Below, one piece after another: positions 32,121 to 39,878 of a stretch of DNA of 44,135 nucleotides. Location of the stretch: NCBI GenBank assembly GCA_003345555.1, contig PRDJ01000006.1, positions 1 through 44,135 on the forward strand, given 5' to 3'. The position numbers were made by a program, and so were the translations under genes. The notes under the pieces are model-generated. The model was not told the DNA's origin. It made no database searches and saw only the letters and a list, made by a program, of their open reading frames with translations. The stretch is from Candidatus Thorarchaeota archaeon (lineage in GTDB: Archaea; Asgardarchaeota; Thorarchaeia; Thorarchaeales; Thorarchaeaceae). Position 1 is the first letter of the stretch. Every line of letters starts with the position of its first letter.

Positions 32121-32761
32121 TTCTCCTGCTTCTTACTGCCGGAGCATCTATCTTGCTGCTCTCGTCTTCAGACAGACGACTTCCGAGATCGTGCACACGA
32201 ATTCTCAGAGAATCTGCGATTGTTCAGGAGCGCATCGACGACTTTCTCAGAAACGGAGCTAGAGAAGGATGTACTGACAAACATTACTTGCTGAGAGAAC
32301 AGATGGTCTACTGTCCGAGTCACAGCTTCAAGGGCCGATTCGACCAAGCCATTTTCCGTTTTGATGAGACGCCCACCCTTGAGCTGCTGATTGAAAGGAA
32401 GTTTCCGACGCGGCACTTGCTAAAGAAGGGTAGACCTGAGGATTTCTTTCAGGCCGCACTCTACTCACTGGCATTGGCTAGCAAAGGTGTCAATTGTGAA
32501 CCCACTCTCCTTCTAATCATATACTGCAAGCAGAGAGATGCCTCTGACTGTGCAAGAAGGCTGATTCCGTCAGAATGTGCGGCCTGCAGGAAAGGCCGTA
32601 CGTTCTCCAGAAGGTACAATCCAAGAGAAGTGCTAAAGGCACTGCGGAGGCTTGATGAGATATGGTATGAGGGCCGATCGCCTCGTGCATCTCCCGCGGC
32701 AGATAAGTGCGCCGGATGTCCCCATGGAAAGGCGGGACATTGCGAATATTCGGCCGCCTAG
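32090..32761 (+). CDS. Membrane-anchored Cas4/RecB-like PD-(D/E)XK nuclease
   Basis: A 223-residue protein with an N-terminal hydrophobic anchor (about residues 4-25) and a cytosolic nuclease domain. The nuclease motifs are GRFD (D85), IERK (E102, K104) and QAALY (Q121, Y125), the RecB/Cas4 series. The C-terminus has CAGC...C (C207, C210, C218) which, with an upstream cysteine (C75 or C61), could bind a 4Fe-4S cluster as in Cas4. ATG 32090 has GAGGTGG just upstream. It overlaps the small membrane gene and is followed 16 nt later by a helical-protein gene. No cas1, cas2 or repeat array is nearby, so it is a solo Cas4-like nuclease. A membrane anchor on such a protein is odd. Confidence 0.72.
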   Translation: MVAIDLLATLILLLLTAGASILLLSSSDRRLPRSCTRILRESAIVQERIDDFLRNGAREGCTDKHYLLREQMVYCPSHSFKGRFDQAIFRFDETPTLELLIERKFPTRHLLKKGRPEDFFQAALYSLALASKGVNCEPTLLLIIYCKQRDASDCARRLIPSECAACRKGRTFSRRYNPREVLKALRRLDEIWYEGRSPRASPAADKCAGCPHGKAGHCEYSAA

Positions 32762-32777
32762 CAAAAGAGTCATCTTG

Positions 32778-33227
32778 GTGAGTTGTGTCAGCGAGACTAT
32801 GCATGAACTAGCAGGCTTCCTTACACGTGTTATCGAATCAAAGAGGCGGCTGAAGGAGGTCTACTACACGACTAGGGACGAGGATACAAAGGCAGATGTG
32901 AAGGAGCTCGTGGCAGCTACAATATCTGCTCAGAAGGCTGCCGAGACTCTCCTTAGCGAGTGTGGCAAGGCTCGGCTGGCACGGAAGGCCCTTGAGGACC
33001 GAAAGGCGGAACTGGTCCTGAGGATGTGGTCGACCGGCCTGCCTGAACGAGTAACCGATTACGCGTCCAGACAGAGGAAGCTTGAGCAGCAATACGTGCA
33101 CAAGTACCAACAATCTCTCATGGAGTACATTCAGGATCTTGTGAGAGAAATGACAAGCTGGCTGGACGACATCAAGACGTTGAGTAGTCTTCCGAGAGTC
33201 CCACGAGAACAGAAAGCAAAGCAATGA
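32778..33227 (+). CDS. Helical (coiled-coil-like) protein next to the nuclease
   Basis: A 149-residue, highly charged, almost entirely helical protein with heptad-like spacing (for example in EDRKAELVLRMW and RQRKLEQQYVHKYQQ). No known domain. The start is uncertain: GTG 32778 has GAG upstream; ATG 32799 would remove 7 residues; longer frames overlap the nuclease gene. It lies 16 nt after the nuclease stop, so the three genes from 31830 form one cluster. Its stop is directly adjacent (0 nt) to the convergent aRF1 gene. It may be a partner or regulator of the nuclease. Confidence 0.6.
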   Translation: MSCVSETMHELAGFLTRVIESKRRLKEVYYTTRDEDTKADVKELVAATISAQKAAETLLSECGKARLARKALEDRKAELVLRMWSTGLPERVTDYASRQRKLEQQYVHKYQQSLMEYIQDLVREMTSWLDDIKTLSSLPRVPREQKAKQ

Positions 33228-34313
33228 CTACCAGCGTAGCGTGGCCGCCATTCCGCCCAACCCACGGAGCTGTGCTCCTGATTCCGTCTGACTTGAAAAG
33301 ACCATCAGTTCAGTTCCGAAGTTGGAGACTTCCTGCATGAGATTATCTGTTAAGTCTGGGCTATCTTCGAGTATCAACAGCTTCTGTACCCGACCCGCTT
33401 TGAGGGCTTCTAGGACTTCATTCTTCCCGTAGGTGATTGTTGACGAGCCTTTCATCAGGTTTTCAAGAAAGCTGTCCCAAGCCTGCCGTTCCGCGTAGAT
33501 TTCCGTCTCTCTCAGGATTCTTGAAGCTTCTTTCATGGCTTCGTACAATCCAAGCTCATCGATCTGGCTCACCGAGATTACGGTCTCTGCAACCTTCTGT
33601 CTAAGACGGTAGTCTAGTTCGCCTTTTTCTAGGAACTCCTGAGCCCTAATGGTGTTGCCACCGACGACGATGGCGTCAATGTTTGTGATATTCGGCAGAA
33701 GAAGCTCATTCAATAGGCGACCCACATGTTTGAAGAAATCAAGCATCAATCCATCTCGGATATGTTCGTATCTTCTTGCACTTTGCCCGCCTGCCCTTGT
33801 TTTCCCGATGATATAGTAGTCCTCATCTCGTACGAGCTCCATATGCTTGCCGCGCAAGTATCCGATGGTGACCTTTCCTCCTTCAATAAGCACAATGACA
33901 ATGAGGCTCTTCGGCTGGGTCATTGCCAGGAGCTCATCGACCACAAACTCTCGACCACATATGTAGACGAACTGTGTGAGGGGGGCCGGAGGCACAAGGA
34001 TCTCTCTGATTTCGTGAGCCGTTCCTCCTCCCTCGGCTTCTTGGATTCCATAGAAGAAGGCAATACCGTTTGGCGGAACTGAGAACTGACGCTTTGTTAG
34101 CTCACTGAGAATGGCCGTCAGATTGTCAGCAACATTCCTCCTGTTGACTCTGCTCTTGATGTTCTCACATCCAGCAAGCTCTGCCCTCACGAAGCTAATA
34201 ACATCTGCAAGGGCCTTGGTTGGAGGAATCGTAAGAGTTGTGAATGAGCTCTGCCTTCCCTTGTATGCCTTCAGTTCTGCGAGTTTACGTTTCAGTTGGT
34301 ACCGGTCAACCAT
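33228..34313 (-). CDS. prf1: Class-1 translation release factor aRF1/eRF1-family, short form
   Basis: A 361-residue a/eRF1-family protein. Domain 1 has NIKS (51-54) and YICGREF (117-123, the YxCxxxF stop-codon motif). Domain 2 carries the peptide-release GGQ (175-177) in KTRAGGQSARRYEH. Domain 3 ends with GGMAATLRW. Archaeal aRF1 is usually about 400-425 aa. The Cys-rich minidomain normally found in domain 3 is missing (the chain goes from LLILEDSP almost straight to the final strands). The GTS loop of domain 1 reads QSS. It is either a shortened authentic aRF1 or a paralogue. ATG 34313 is preceded by GGAT; a TATA-like CGTTAAAATAG lies about 100 nt upstream on the minus strand. Confidence 0.85.
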   Translation of the reverse strand: MVDRYQLKRKLAELKAYKGRQSSFTTLTIPPTKALADVISFVRAELAGCENIKSRVNRRNVADNLTAILSELTKRQFSVPPNGIAFFYGIQEAEGGGTAHEIREILVPPAPLTQFVYICGREFVVDELLAMTQPKSLIVIVLIEGGKVTIGYLRGKHMELVRDEDYYIIGKTRAGGQSARRYEHIRDGLMLDFFKHVGRLLNELLLPNITNIDAIVVGGNTIRAQEFLEKGELDYRLRQKVAETVISVSQIDELGLYEAMKEASRILRETEIYAERQAWDSFLENLMKGSSTITYGKNEVLEALKAGRVQKLLILEDSPDLTDNLMQEVSNFGTELMVFSSQTESGAQLRGLGGMAATLRW

Positions 34314-34700
34314 CAATAGACATCCACTTCCTGCCTTGTCGGATGGCAGAACCACGAAGAACAAGGAGGCGCATCCAAGTGCTCATAGAGAGGTCGCGGG
34401 GGCACTCTATTTTAACGTTATGCCACTGACTTACGCGATGTACCGTGGAGATTGGTCTGCATGGTCTGAATAGGGGAGCAGATGCCGAATACATCTTGAA
34501 GATAGTTCCAGTGTTTTGGTCCCGAGCATGATAAGGTTAAAAAAGGGCCTGTCACACTCCCCAAATCAAGGGTGCGAAAGGAATGTGGCCCTGCCAATTT
34601 ACAGCGGTCTCATAGGATACTTGTTCTCAGCTGGGAATAGGCTTGGTAGGGTTTACTACTCGCACTACTGGCGAAAGGAGCCTGGGGTTCTGGTTCACAT
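34314..34700. other. Divergent regulatory region between aRF1 and pheS
   Basis: About 390 nt. On the minus strand CGTTAAAATAGAG (34409-34421) is a likely aRF1 promoter. On the plus strand AAGGTTAAAAAAGG (about 34529-34542) is a likely pheS promoter, leaving a leader of about 140 nt. The leader holds an open frame (from 34516 or later) whose TGA overlaps the pheS ATG as ATGA (34701-34704). No tRNA or riboswitch recognised. Confidence 0.4.
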
Positions 34701-36209
34701 ATGAGCGAACACTTGACAGAAGGAGAACGATCAGTTCTTGCTGAACTGATATCGGCAAACCGGATAGTCACGGTGGCTGAGCTTGCTGAGCGATTAGGTG
34801 AGAGCGAGCCACGCATTGTCTCAATCTTGATGTCGCTATCTGTGAAAGGTCTCGTAACCATCGACACCCAAGAGTCCACTGTCCTCTCGCTGACAGAGGA
34901 GGGCCGCGGCTATGCGAAGGATGGTCTACCTGAGGTACGGCTCTTCAATGCAGTCAAGAACCTGGGCGGAAAAAGCGAATTGGAGAAGGCAGTAGCAGCC
35001 GCGGGTCTCACACCCGTGTCGAAAGGCATAGCTGTTAACTGGGCTAGGCGGAATGGATGGATTAAGGTATACCGAGTCGGCAGTGACTCCGTTCTCGAGA
35101 CCCTCGTTGCCAAGGCCGTGTCACCTGTCATCGAAGTGCTCAGTCTTCTTCAGAGTGGCCAAGACCAAGTGCCTTCGCATCTTCAGCAGGGTCTTGATCA
35201 GGCTACGGAACGGTCTCTGGTCACGCCCAAGACCATCAAACGCCATGCGTCGCAGGTCCGGGGTGAAAGCCAGAAGCTTGTTCAGGATTTGTTGGCACAG
35301 CAGCACGAAGGGATTGGGGACCTTTCTCCTGAGATTCTGGCGAGCGGTACTTGGAGAGGTAAGTCCTTCAAGCCTTATAATGTCGAGATCGAGCCTCCGT
35401 TCTGCAACTACGGCAAGAAACATCCGTATGCGGAGTTCACCGACTGGCTAAGAGAGATTCTCGTCGGACTCGGTTTCTCAGAATGGTATGGGCCTTATGT
35501 TGAGACAGAGTTCTGGAACAATGATGTTCTGTTTGTACCGCAAGACCACGTGGCTAGAGATGTGCAGGATCAGTTTCGTGTGACACAGCCATTCGACCAT
35601 GGCCTAATCCTCGACAAGGGATACTACGCGCAAGTAAAGGCAGTCCACGAGAATGGAGGCGACACGGGGTCTAAAGGATGGGATTGGCCGTTCAGTAGTG
35701 AGGTATCATCTAGGCTTTGCCTGCGCTCTCATACTACTCCTGTCTCAATGAGGTTCCTCAGTCAGCATCGGGAGTCTCCGCAAAAGATGTTCATCGTCGA
35801 CAGGAACTTCAGGGCCGAGAAGATAAACCCGCGACACGCGCAAGAGTTCGACCAGTGCGAAGGTATCATTATGGACAAGCGTCTGACCCTCCGAGACTTG
35901 ATGGGATATCTGACTGAGATATGCAGAAGAGCCGGCGTGGAGAAACTGAAGTTCAAGCCGGGACAATTCCCTTTCACAGAACCAAGTGTTGAGACCTTCG
36001 CCAAACATGAGACTCTCGGGTGGTTCGAAGTGGCCCCTGGAGGGATATTTAGACCTGAGGTGACCCGGCCACTAGGGATCAAGGATTCTGTGCTAGCTTG
36101 GGGGATAGGTGCCATGAGGTTGTACATGGCATCTATGCAGATATCCGACATTCGGGAAGTCCTGTCGAAAGACCTCAGCTGGCTTCGTCGACAGTACTTT
36201 GTGAGGTGA
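34701..36209 (+). CDS. pheS: Phenylalanyl-tRNA synthetase alpha subunit
   Basis: A 502-residue class II synthetase subunit of the archaeal/eukaryotic type. The N-terminal about 170 residues hold winged-helix DNA/tRNA-binding-like domains (TVAELAERLGESEPRIVSIL at about 21-40 is in this part). The catalytic core shows the archaeal PheS pattern KHPYAEFTDWLREIL, YVETEFWNNDVLF, and DRNFRAEKI (motif 2). It ends with GGIFRPEVTRPLG and GIGAMRLYM (motif 3). With PheT it forms the alpha2beta2 enzyme. ATG 34701 has AAAGGAG rather far upstream (20 nt), so initiation may depend on coupling to a leader frame. pheT follows after 5 nt. Confidence 0.95.
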   Translation: MSEHLTEGERSVLAELISANRIVTVAELAERLGESEPRIVSILMSLSVKGLVTIDTQESTVLSLTEEGRGYAKDGLPEVRLFNAVKNLGGKSELEKAVAAAGLTPVSKGIAVNWARRNGWIKVYRVGSDSVLETLVAKAVSPVIEVLSLLQSGQDQVPSHLQQGLDQATERSLVTPKTIKRHASQVRGESQKLVQDLLAQQHEGIGDLSPEILASGTWRGKSFKPYNVEIEPPFCNYGKKHPYAEFTDWLREILVGLGFSEWYGPYVETEFWNNDVLFVPQDHVARDVQDQFRVTQPFDHGLILDKGYYAQVKAVHENGGDTGSKGWDWPFSSEVSSRLCLRSHTTPVSMRFLSQHRESPQKMFIVDRNFRAEKINPRHAQEFDQCEGIIMDKRLTLRDLMGYLTEICRRAGVEKLKFKPGQFPFTEPSVETFAKHETLGWFEVAPGGIFRPEVTRPLGIKDSVLAWGIGAMRLYMASMQISDIREVLSKDLSWLRRQYFVR

Positions 36210-36214
36210 ACGCA

Positions 36215-37864
36215 GTGATAGTCGAATGCAGATTGGACAACTTGCTCCAGCTGATTGGTCAGAAGCTGACACCCCAGAAACTTGAGGACACACTGTTCCT
36301 TCTGAAAGTCGAAATAGAGAAACTCGAAGGCAACATCATAGAAGTCGAGGTCAATCCTGACAGACAGGATATGCTCTCAGCCGAAGGAATCGCAAGAGCA
36401 ATCAGAGCATTCCTAGGCATTGACACTCGTCTGAAGACATATTCTGTTAGAAAGTCTGGAAAGCAAGTCGTTGTCAAATCAGGTCTCGAAAGAATCAGAC
36501 CATTCATTTCCTGTGGCATTGTCAAGGGCGTTCAAATGAGTGACGATCTGCTGAAGGACTATATGCATCTTCAAGAGCTACTTACAACGACTCACGGAAG
36601 AAATCGGAAGAAAGCCAGCATCGGGCTTTACGTATTGAATGACATAGAGTTCCCGATTCTATACGTCCCCGAGAGACCAGATTCAATCAAGTTTGCCCCC
36701 TTGGGTCAAGAATCTGCAATCGACGGTCCGACTATCCTCAATACACACGAGAAGGGGCTGCTTTATGGTCCCATCATCTCCGGCTTCAAGAAATGGCCCC
36801 TGCTGAAGGACTCAAGGGGCTGCATACTGAGCCTTCCACCTGTAATCAACAGCAACGACTTGGGACGTATCACAGTGGACGTTCATGACTTATTCGTGGA
36901 AGTCACGGGGACCCAGAAATCGTGTGTGGATCAAGCGCTCAACATTGTTCTCACGTCGCTCGCTGATAGGGGCGGCAAAATCGAATCCGTGACAGTCGTC
37001 TACCCCGACGGGACAGAGACTGAAACACCTGATTTGACGCCCAGTAAAATGATACTGACAACTGATGAGGTCGTACAGTTAACAGGGTTGGTGCTCAAAG
37101 ACCAAGATGTTGTTGATTGCCTCAAGAAGATGTGCTATGGAGCTAGAGTATTAAGCAAGGGAAAAGTTGCAGTCGGAATCCCTCCGTTTAGGACGGATAT
37201 ACTCCATCCTGTCGATGTGATGGAAGACGTAGCCATCGGCTATGGTTTTGACAAGATACAACCCACCATGCCTGTCACCACAACAACTGGTCGGCTCCTT
37301 CCGAAAACTCGATTCAAGAACAAGGCTCGCGATTTGATGGTGGGATCTGGTTATCAGGAGGTAATGACTTACGTGATGAGTTCACCCGACGTCATGAACT
37401 CCAAGATGATGCGAGACAACCAGCTTGTTACGACAGGCAATCCAAAGAGTATCGATTACTCGGTTCTTCGCAATTCTCTCCTCCCCGCTCTCCTTGACTT
37501 CACGAGTCAGAACCAGCATGCTGACTGCCCCCAGAGAGTATTCGAAGTGGGCGACGTGGTGATTCCTGACGAAAGGTCGGAAACTCAATCTACGCAAAGG
37601 ACTTCGGTGTGCGGACTGGTGTCAGACGGTCGTGTCAACATCACGAACGTAATTGCAGAACTCACATTTGTGCTAAGGAATCTGGGCCTCGATGGCAAGT
37701 TCAAGTTTGTCTCAGCAAGGAACCCCTCGTTTGTAGAGGGACGAAGTGCTGACATTCTACTCGGTCAGGCGCGAATTGGCTCGTTCGGCGAGGTGTCACC
37801 AGAGGTGCTTAGTCGGTTCGGGATAGGAAACCCAACAGCGGCTTTCGAGTTCTCGCTGCCCTGA
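36215..37864 (+). CDS. pheT: Phenylalanyl-tRNA synthetase beta subunit
   Basis: A 549-residue PheT of the short archaeal type. The N-terminal part has the conserved EVNPDRQDMLSAEGIARA (B1 region), then the B3/B4 editing-fold region around VPERPDSIKFAPL. The B5 DNA-binding-like fold follows (about 280-350), and a C-terminal synthetase-like domain comes last. GTG 36215 is chosen because GAGGTGA (36203-36209, over the pheS stop) is 5 nt upstream and the product begins at the right place. The other GTG at 36206 is less well spaced. It forms one operon with pheS. Confidence 0.95.
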   Translation: MIVECRLDNLLQLIGQKLTPQKLEDTLFLLKVEIEKLEGNIIEVEVNPDRQDMLSAEGIARAIRAFLGIDTRLKTYSVRKSGKQVVVKSGLERIRPFISCGIVKGVQMSDDLLKDYMHLQELLTTTHGRNRKKASIGLYVLNDIEFPILYVPERPDSIKFAPLGQESAIDGPTILNTHEKGLLYGPIISGFKKWPLLKDSRGCILSLPPVINSNDLGRITVDVHDLFVEVTGTQKSCVDQALNIVLTSLADRGGKIESVTVVYPDGTETETPDLTPSKMILTTDEVVQLTGLVLKDQDVVDCLKKMCYGARVLSKGKVAVGIPPFRTDILHPVDVMEDVAIGYGFDKIQPTMPVTTTTGRLLPKTRFKNKARDLMVGSGYQEVMTYVMSSPDVMNSKMMRDNQLVTTGNPKSIDYSVLRNSLLPALLDFTSQNQHADCPQRVFEVGDVVIPDERSETQSTQRTSVCGLVSDGRVNITNVIAELTFVLRNLGLDGKFKFVSARNPSFVEGRSADILLGQARIGSFGEVSPEVLSRFGIGNPTAAFEFSLP

Positions 37865-37946
37865 TGCCGTACCACGATGGGCGGGTTGATCCGTTATCGC
37901 AATACCTACGGATGATAGTGGTGGTAGCAAGACCTTCTGACCGGAG

Positions 37947-37959
37947 AAAAGATATAAGG
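37947..37959 (+). promoter_or_regulatory. TATA-like promoter of GTPase gene 1
   Basis: AAAAGATATAAGG at 37947-37959 predicts a start near 37980. TAGGAG at 38003-38008 then precedes ATG 38019. Confidence 0.5.
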
Positions 37960-38018
37960 CCACAGGCGAGCGGTGTTCGTCACACTAGAATGCTAGATGA
38001 ACTAGGAGTAGATGCCGA

Positions 38019-38621
38019 ATGACCGAGAAAGCGGGGTGGACTGGAAGAGAGAGTGCTACAGACGACTCCTCTTTCGAAGGTCACAAGTTCAGAATCGTCC
38101 TTCTGGGCGAGGCATCCGTAGGCAAGTCATCGCTGCTCCGTCGATTCACCGAGAACAATTTCGATGATGAGTACAAGCAGACAATAGGCAGTACTTTCGC
38201 AACCAAGGACGTGAAGGTGATCGACAACTCCGGAGTTTCTAGGCCTGTGCGTCTTGTCATCTGGGATATGGGCGGGCAGTCGACTTATAGAGAACTGAGA
38301 AGACAGTTCATGAAAGGTTCTGCGGGAGCTGTTATCGTGTACGACGTGACGCGCCCCGAAACATTCATGGCAATGAACACATGGTTTGAATCATTCCGTG
38401 AAGTCTGTTCTGATGCACCTGTCGTGATATGCGCGAACAAGATAGACCTGGAGTCCAAGAGGATGGTTCCTCCGCAGCCTGGACTAATGCTCAAGAACTG
38501 GTTCCAATCTGACTATTTCGAGACATCCGCAAAAGTGGGTACTGCAGTCTCAGATGTCTTCACACGGATGGCGCAGATTGTATTGGCAAAGGTGATTTCA
38601 GAACATTCACCAAGAATATGA
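38019..38621 (+). CDS. Ras/Rab/Arf-superfamily small GTPase, DxGGQ type
   Basis: A 200-residue small GTPase of eukaryotic style. G1 is GEASVGKS (30-37), G2 the T of QTIGSTF (T55), G3 WDMGGQ (82-87), G4 NKID (140-143), G5 ETSAK (168-172). G3 has a Gly-Gly-Gln like Arf, while the rest looks Rab-like. The C-terminus has no cysteine, so no prenylation site; an N-terminal tail of about 22 polar residues precedes the fold. Such GTPases are abundant in Asgard archaea. Role unknown; membrane-associated or cytoskeletal switching is the usual suggestion. No GAP, GEF or Roadblock protein is adjacent. Monocistronic or with the CBS gene 38 nt on. Confidence 0.92.
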   Translation: MTEKAGWTGRESATDDSSFEGHKFRIVLLGEASVGKSSLLRRFTENNFDDEYKQTIGSTFATKDVKVIDNSGVSRPVRLVIWDMGGQSTYRELRRQFMKGSAGAVIVYDVTRPETFMAMNTWFESFREVCSDAPVVICANKIDLESKRMVPPQPGLMLKNWFQSDYFETSAKVGTAVSDVFTRMAQIVLAKVISEHSPRI

Positions 38622-38659
38622 GTCGTGCTTCATGATAATCACTCGCGAGAGGCATTAGG

Positions 38660-39064
38660 ATGCGCGTCAAAGAATTCATGACCTCTGTGATTGTCACTGC
38701 AGACGCAGCCACCCCTGTCGTTGAAGCTGCAAAGATAATGGCAGTTGAAGATGTAGGGAGTGTGATTGTCACTAAGAACGATGTCTTGGTGGGTCTAGTC
38801 ACTCAGAAAGACATCATCGCAGCGCAATTGATGTCCGAGGGTGTATACCATCGCCTGACATTGGAAGACATAATGAGCAGTCCTGTCGTGACGATTAGTC
38901 CTGACGCCGACCTTGGACAAGCAATAGCGTTGATGCATCAAACCGGAAAGAGGCACATACCCGTAATCGAAGGTGACGACATTATTGGAATTGTCACCTC
39001 AACCGATGTCTTGCGGGTGGTGGCTACTCTGAAGCTGTTTGCCAAGGGCGTTCCTACTGCCTAG
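38660..39064 (+). CDS. Two-CBS-domain protein
   Basis: A 134-residue protein made of a tandem pair of CBS domains (a Bateman module). The first runs from MTSVIVTADAATPVVEAAKIM to GLVTQKDI, shown here in pieces; the second from IMSSPVVTISPDADLGQA to GIVTSTDVL. Such modules bind adenosine nucleotides such as AMP, ATP or SAM and sense energy. No effector domain is attached, so it would work on a partner. It lies between the two GTPase genes, ends with a 4-nt convergent overlap with the coiled-coil protein gene, and follows GTPase 1 by 38 nt on the same strand. Confidence 0.9.
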   Translation: MRVKEFMTSVIVTADAATPVVEAAKIMAVEDVGSVIVTKNDVLVGLVTQKDIIAAQLMSEGVYHRLTLEDIMSSPVVTISPDADLGQAIALMHQTGKRHIPVIEGDDIIGIVTSTDVLRVVATLKLFAKGVPTA

Positions 39065-39705
39065 GCCGGCTGGTATTTCGCAATTTCGGCTTTGATTTCC
39101 TGCTTGAGTTTGAGTATGTCCTTGGCCTGAAGTTCGTTTCTCTTCGGATATCCTGCGACCATTCCAATCCATCGATCAATCTTGACCATTATGGGGTCAC
39201 TAGGTACAATCTTCATGATATCAGTCTTCGAGTCAGCCAGCGTCTGGGCAACATCGCCAGCGAGGCAACCCATCTTGAGGGACTTGATAATGCTTTGGAG
39301 GATATCTGCCACCTGCATGGCCCTGTCCGCAGGCACTTTGCTGGCTGCGGGTGAAGCACCAACAGTCGCAACGGCGGGTTCTGCCTCGTACACCGGAGCG
39401 CCGACCTGTATGTTTTGAATGGACTGGGCAACCTCGTCCCTGAGTCGCTCTATTGCCTCCGTTAACGAGCTTTCAAGTCGCTTGAACTCTTCTCTGACGA
39501 CGCTACTCGTTTCGTCAGTTGCTGCGGGAGCACGGGTCTGGGCTTGTTTGCTCAGGGCGTCGAGTATCTCCTGCTTGGTTACTTTTAGTTCTGACTTTAT
39601 CTCTGTCACTGACGTGAGGATTGTGATCATGCGTTTTAGGGTTTCACCCAGTGTGGCAATACTTGCTTCAATCTGTGACAATCGACTTAGGAACTGCTCA
39701 GCCAT
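39061..39705 (-). CDS. Coiled-coil protein of unknown function
   Basis: A 214-residue protein. Residues 1-100 are long amphipathic helices with heptad character (for example FKRLESSLTEAIERLRDEV). A Pro/Ala-rich linker (about 103-128) connects to a helical C-terminal domain of about 85 residues (IMKIVPSDPIMVKIDRWIG). I do not recognise a family. The linker-plus-coiled-coil plan is common for adaptors. ATG 39705 has a weak purine site. It is encoded against the CBS gene, with a 4-nt overlap at the stops, inside the GTPase block, so a function with those GTPases is possible but unproved. Confidence 0.65.
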   Translation of the reverse strand: MAEQFLSRLSQIEASIATLGETLKRMITILTSVTEIKSELKVTKQEILDALSKQAQTRAPAATDETSSVVREEFKRLESSLTEAIERLRDEVAQSIQNIQVGAPVYEAEPAVATVGASPAASKVPADRAMQVADILQSIIKSLKMGCLAGDVAQTLADSKTDIMKIVPSDPIMVKIDRWIGMVAGYPKRNELQAKDILKLKQEIKAEIAKYQPA

Positions 39706-39815
39706 ATGCGCTCATCACTGTACCTGAATGACACCATGGGATGATATTCTGAAGAAAAGGATTTGTCCGACAGTTAGGGGATAAGTCCCAGATATACCAA
39801 TATGGTTTTTCTAGA

Positions 39816-39826
39816 ACCGTTAAATG
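39816..39826 (+). promoter_or_regulatory. TATA-like promoter of GTPase gene 2
   Basis: ACCGTTAAATG at 39816-39826 would start transcription near 39850, just before GGAAG (39866-39870) and the TTG start. Confidence 0.4.
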
Positions 39827-39878
39827 GCGTTCTGCCGTAGGTGTGACCACCTAGCATACGCTATAGGAAGTATAGAAC

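Noticed and set aside
32090..32761. CRISPR-Cas locus around the Cas4-like gene
   Set aside because: No direct repeats, cas1, cas2 or effector genes are visible in the flanking sequence; it is a solo nuclease.
37905..37942. C/D-box-like small RNA (ATGATAG...CTGA)
   Set aside because: Only one imperfect C box and one D box are seen, too close together; no C'/D' pair or guide structure.
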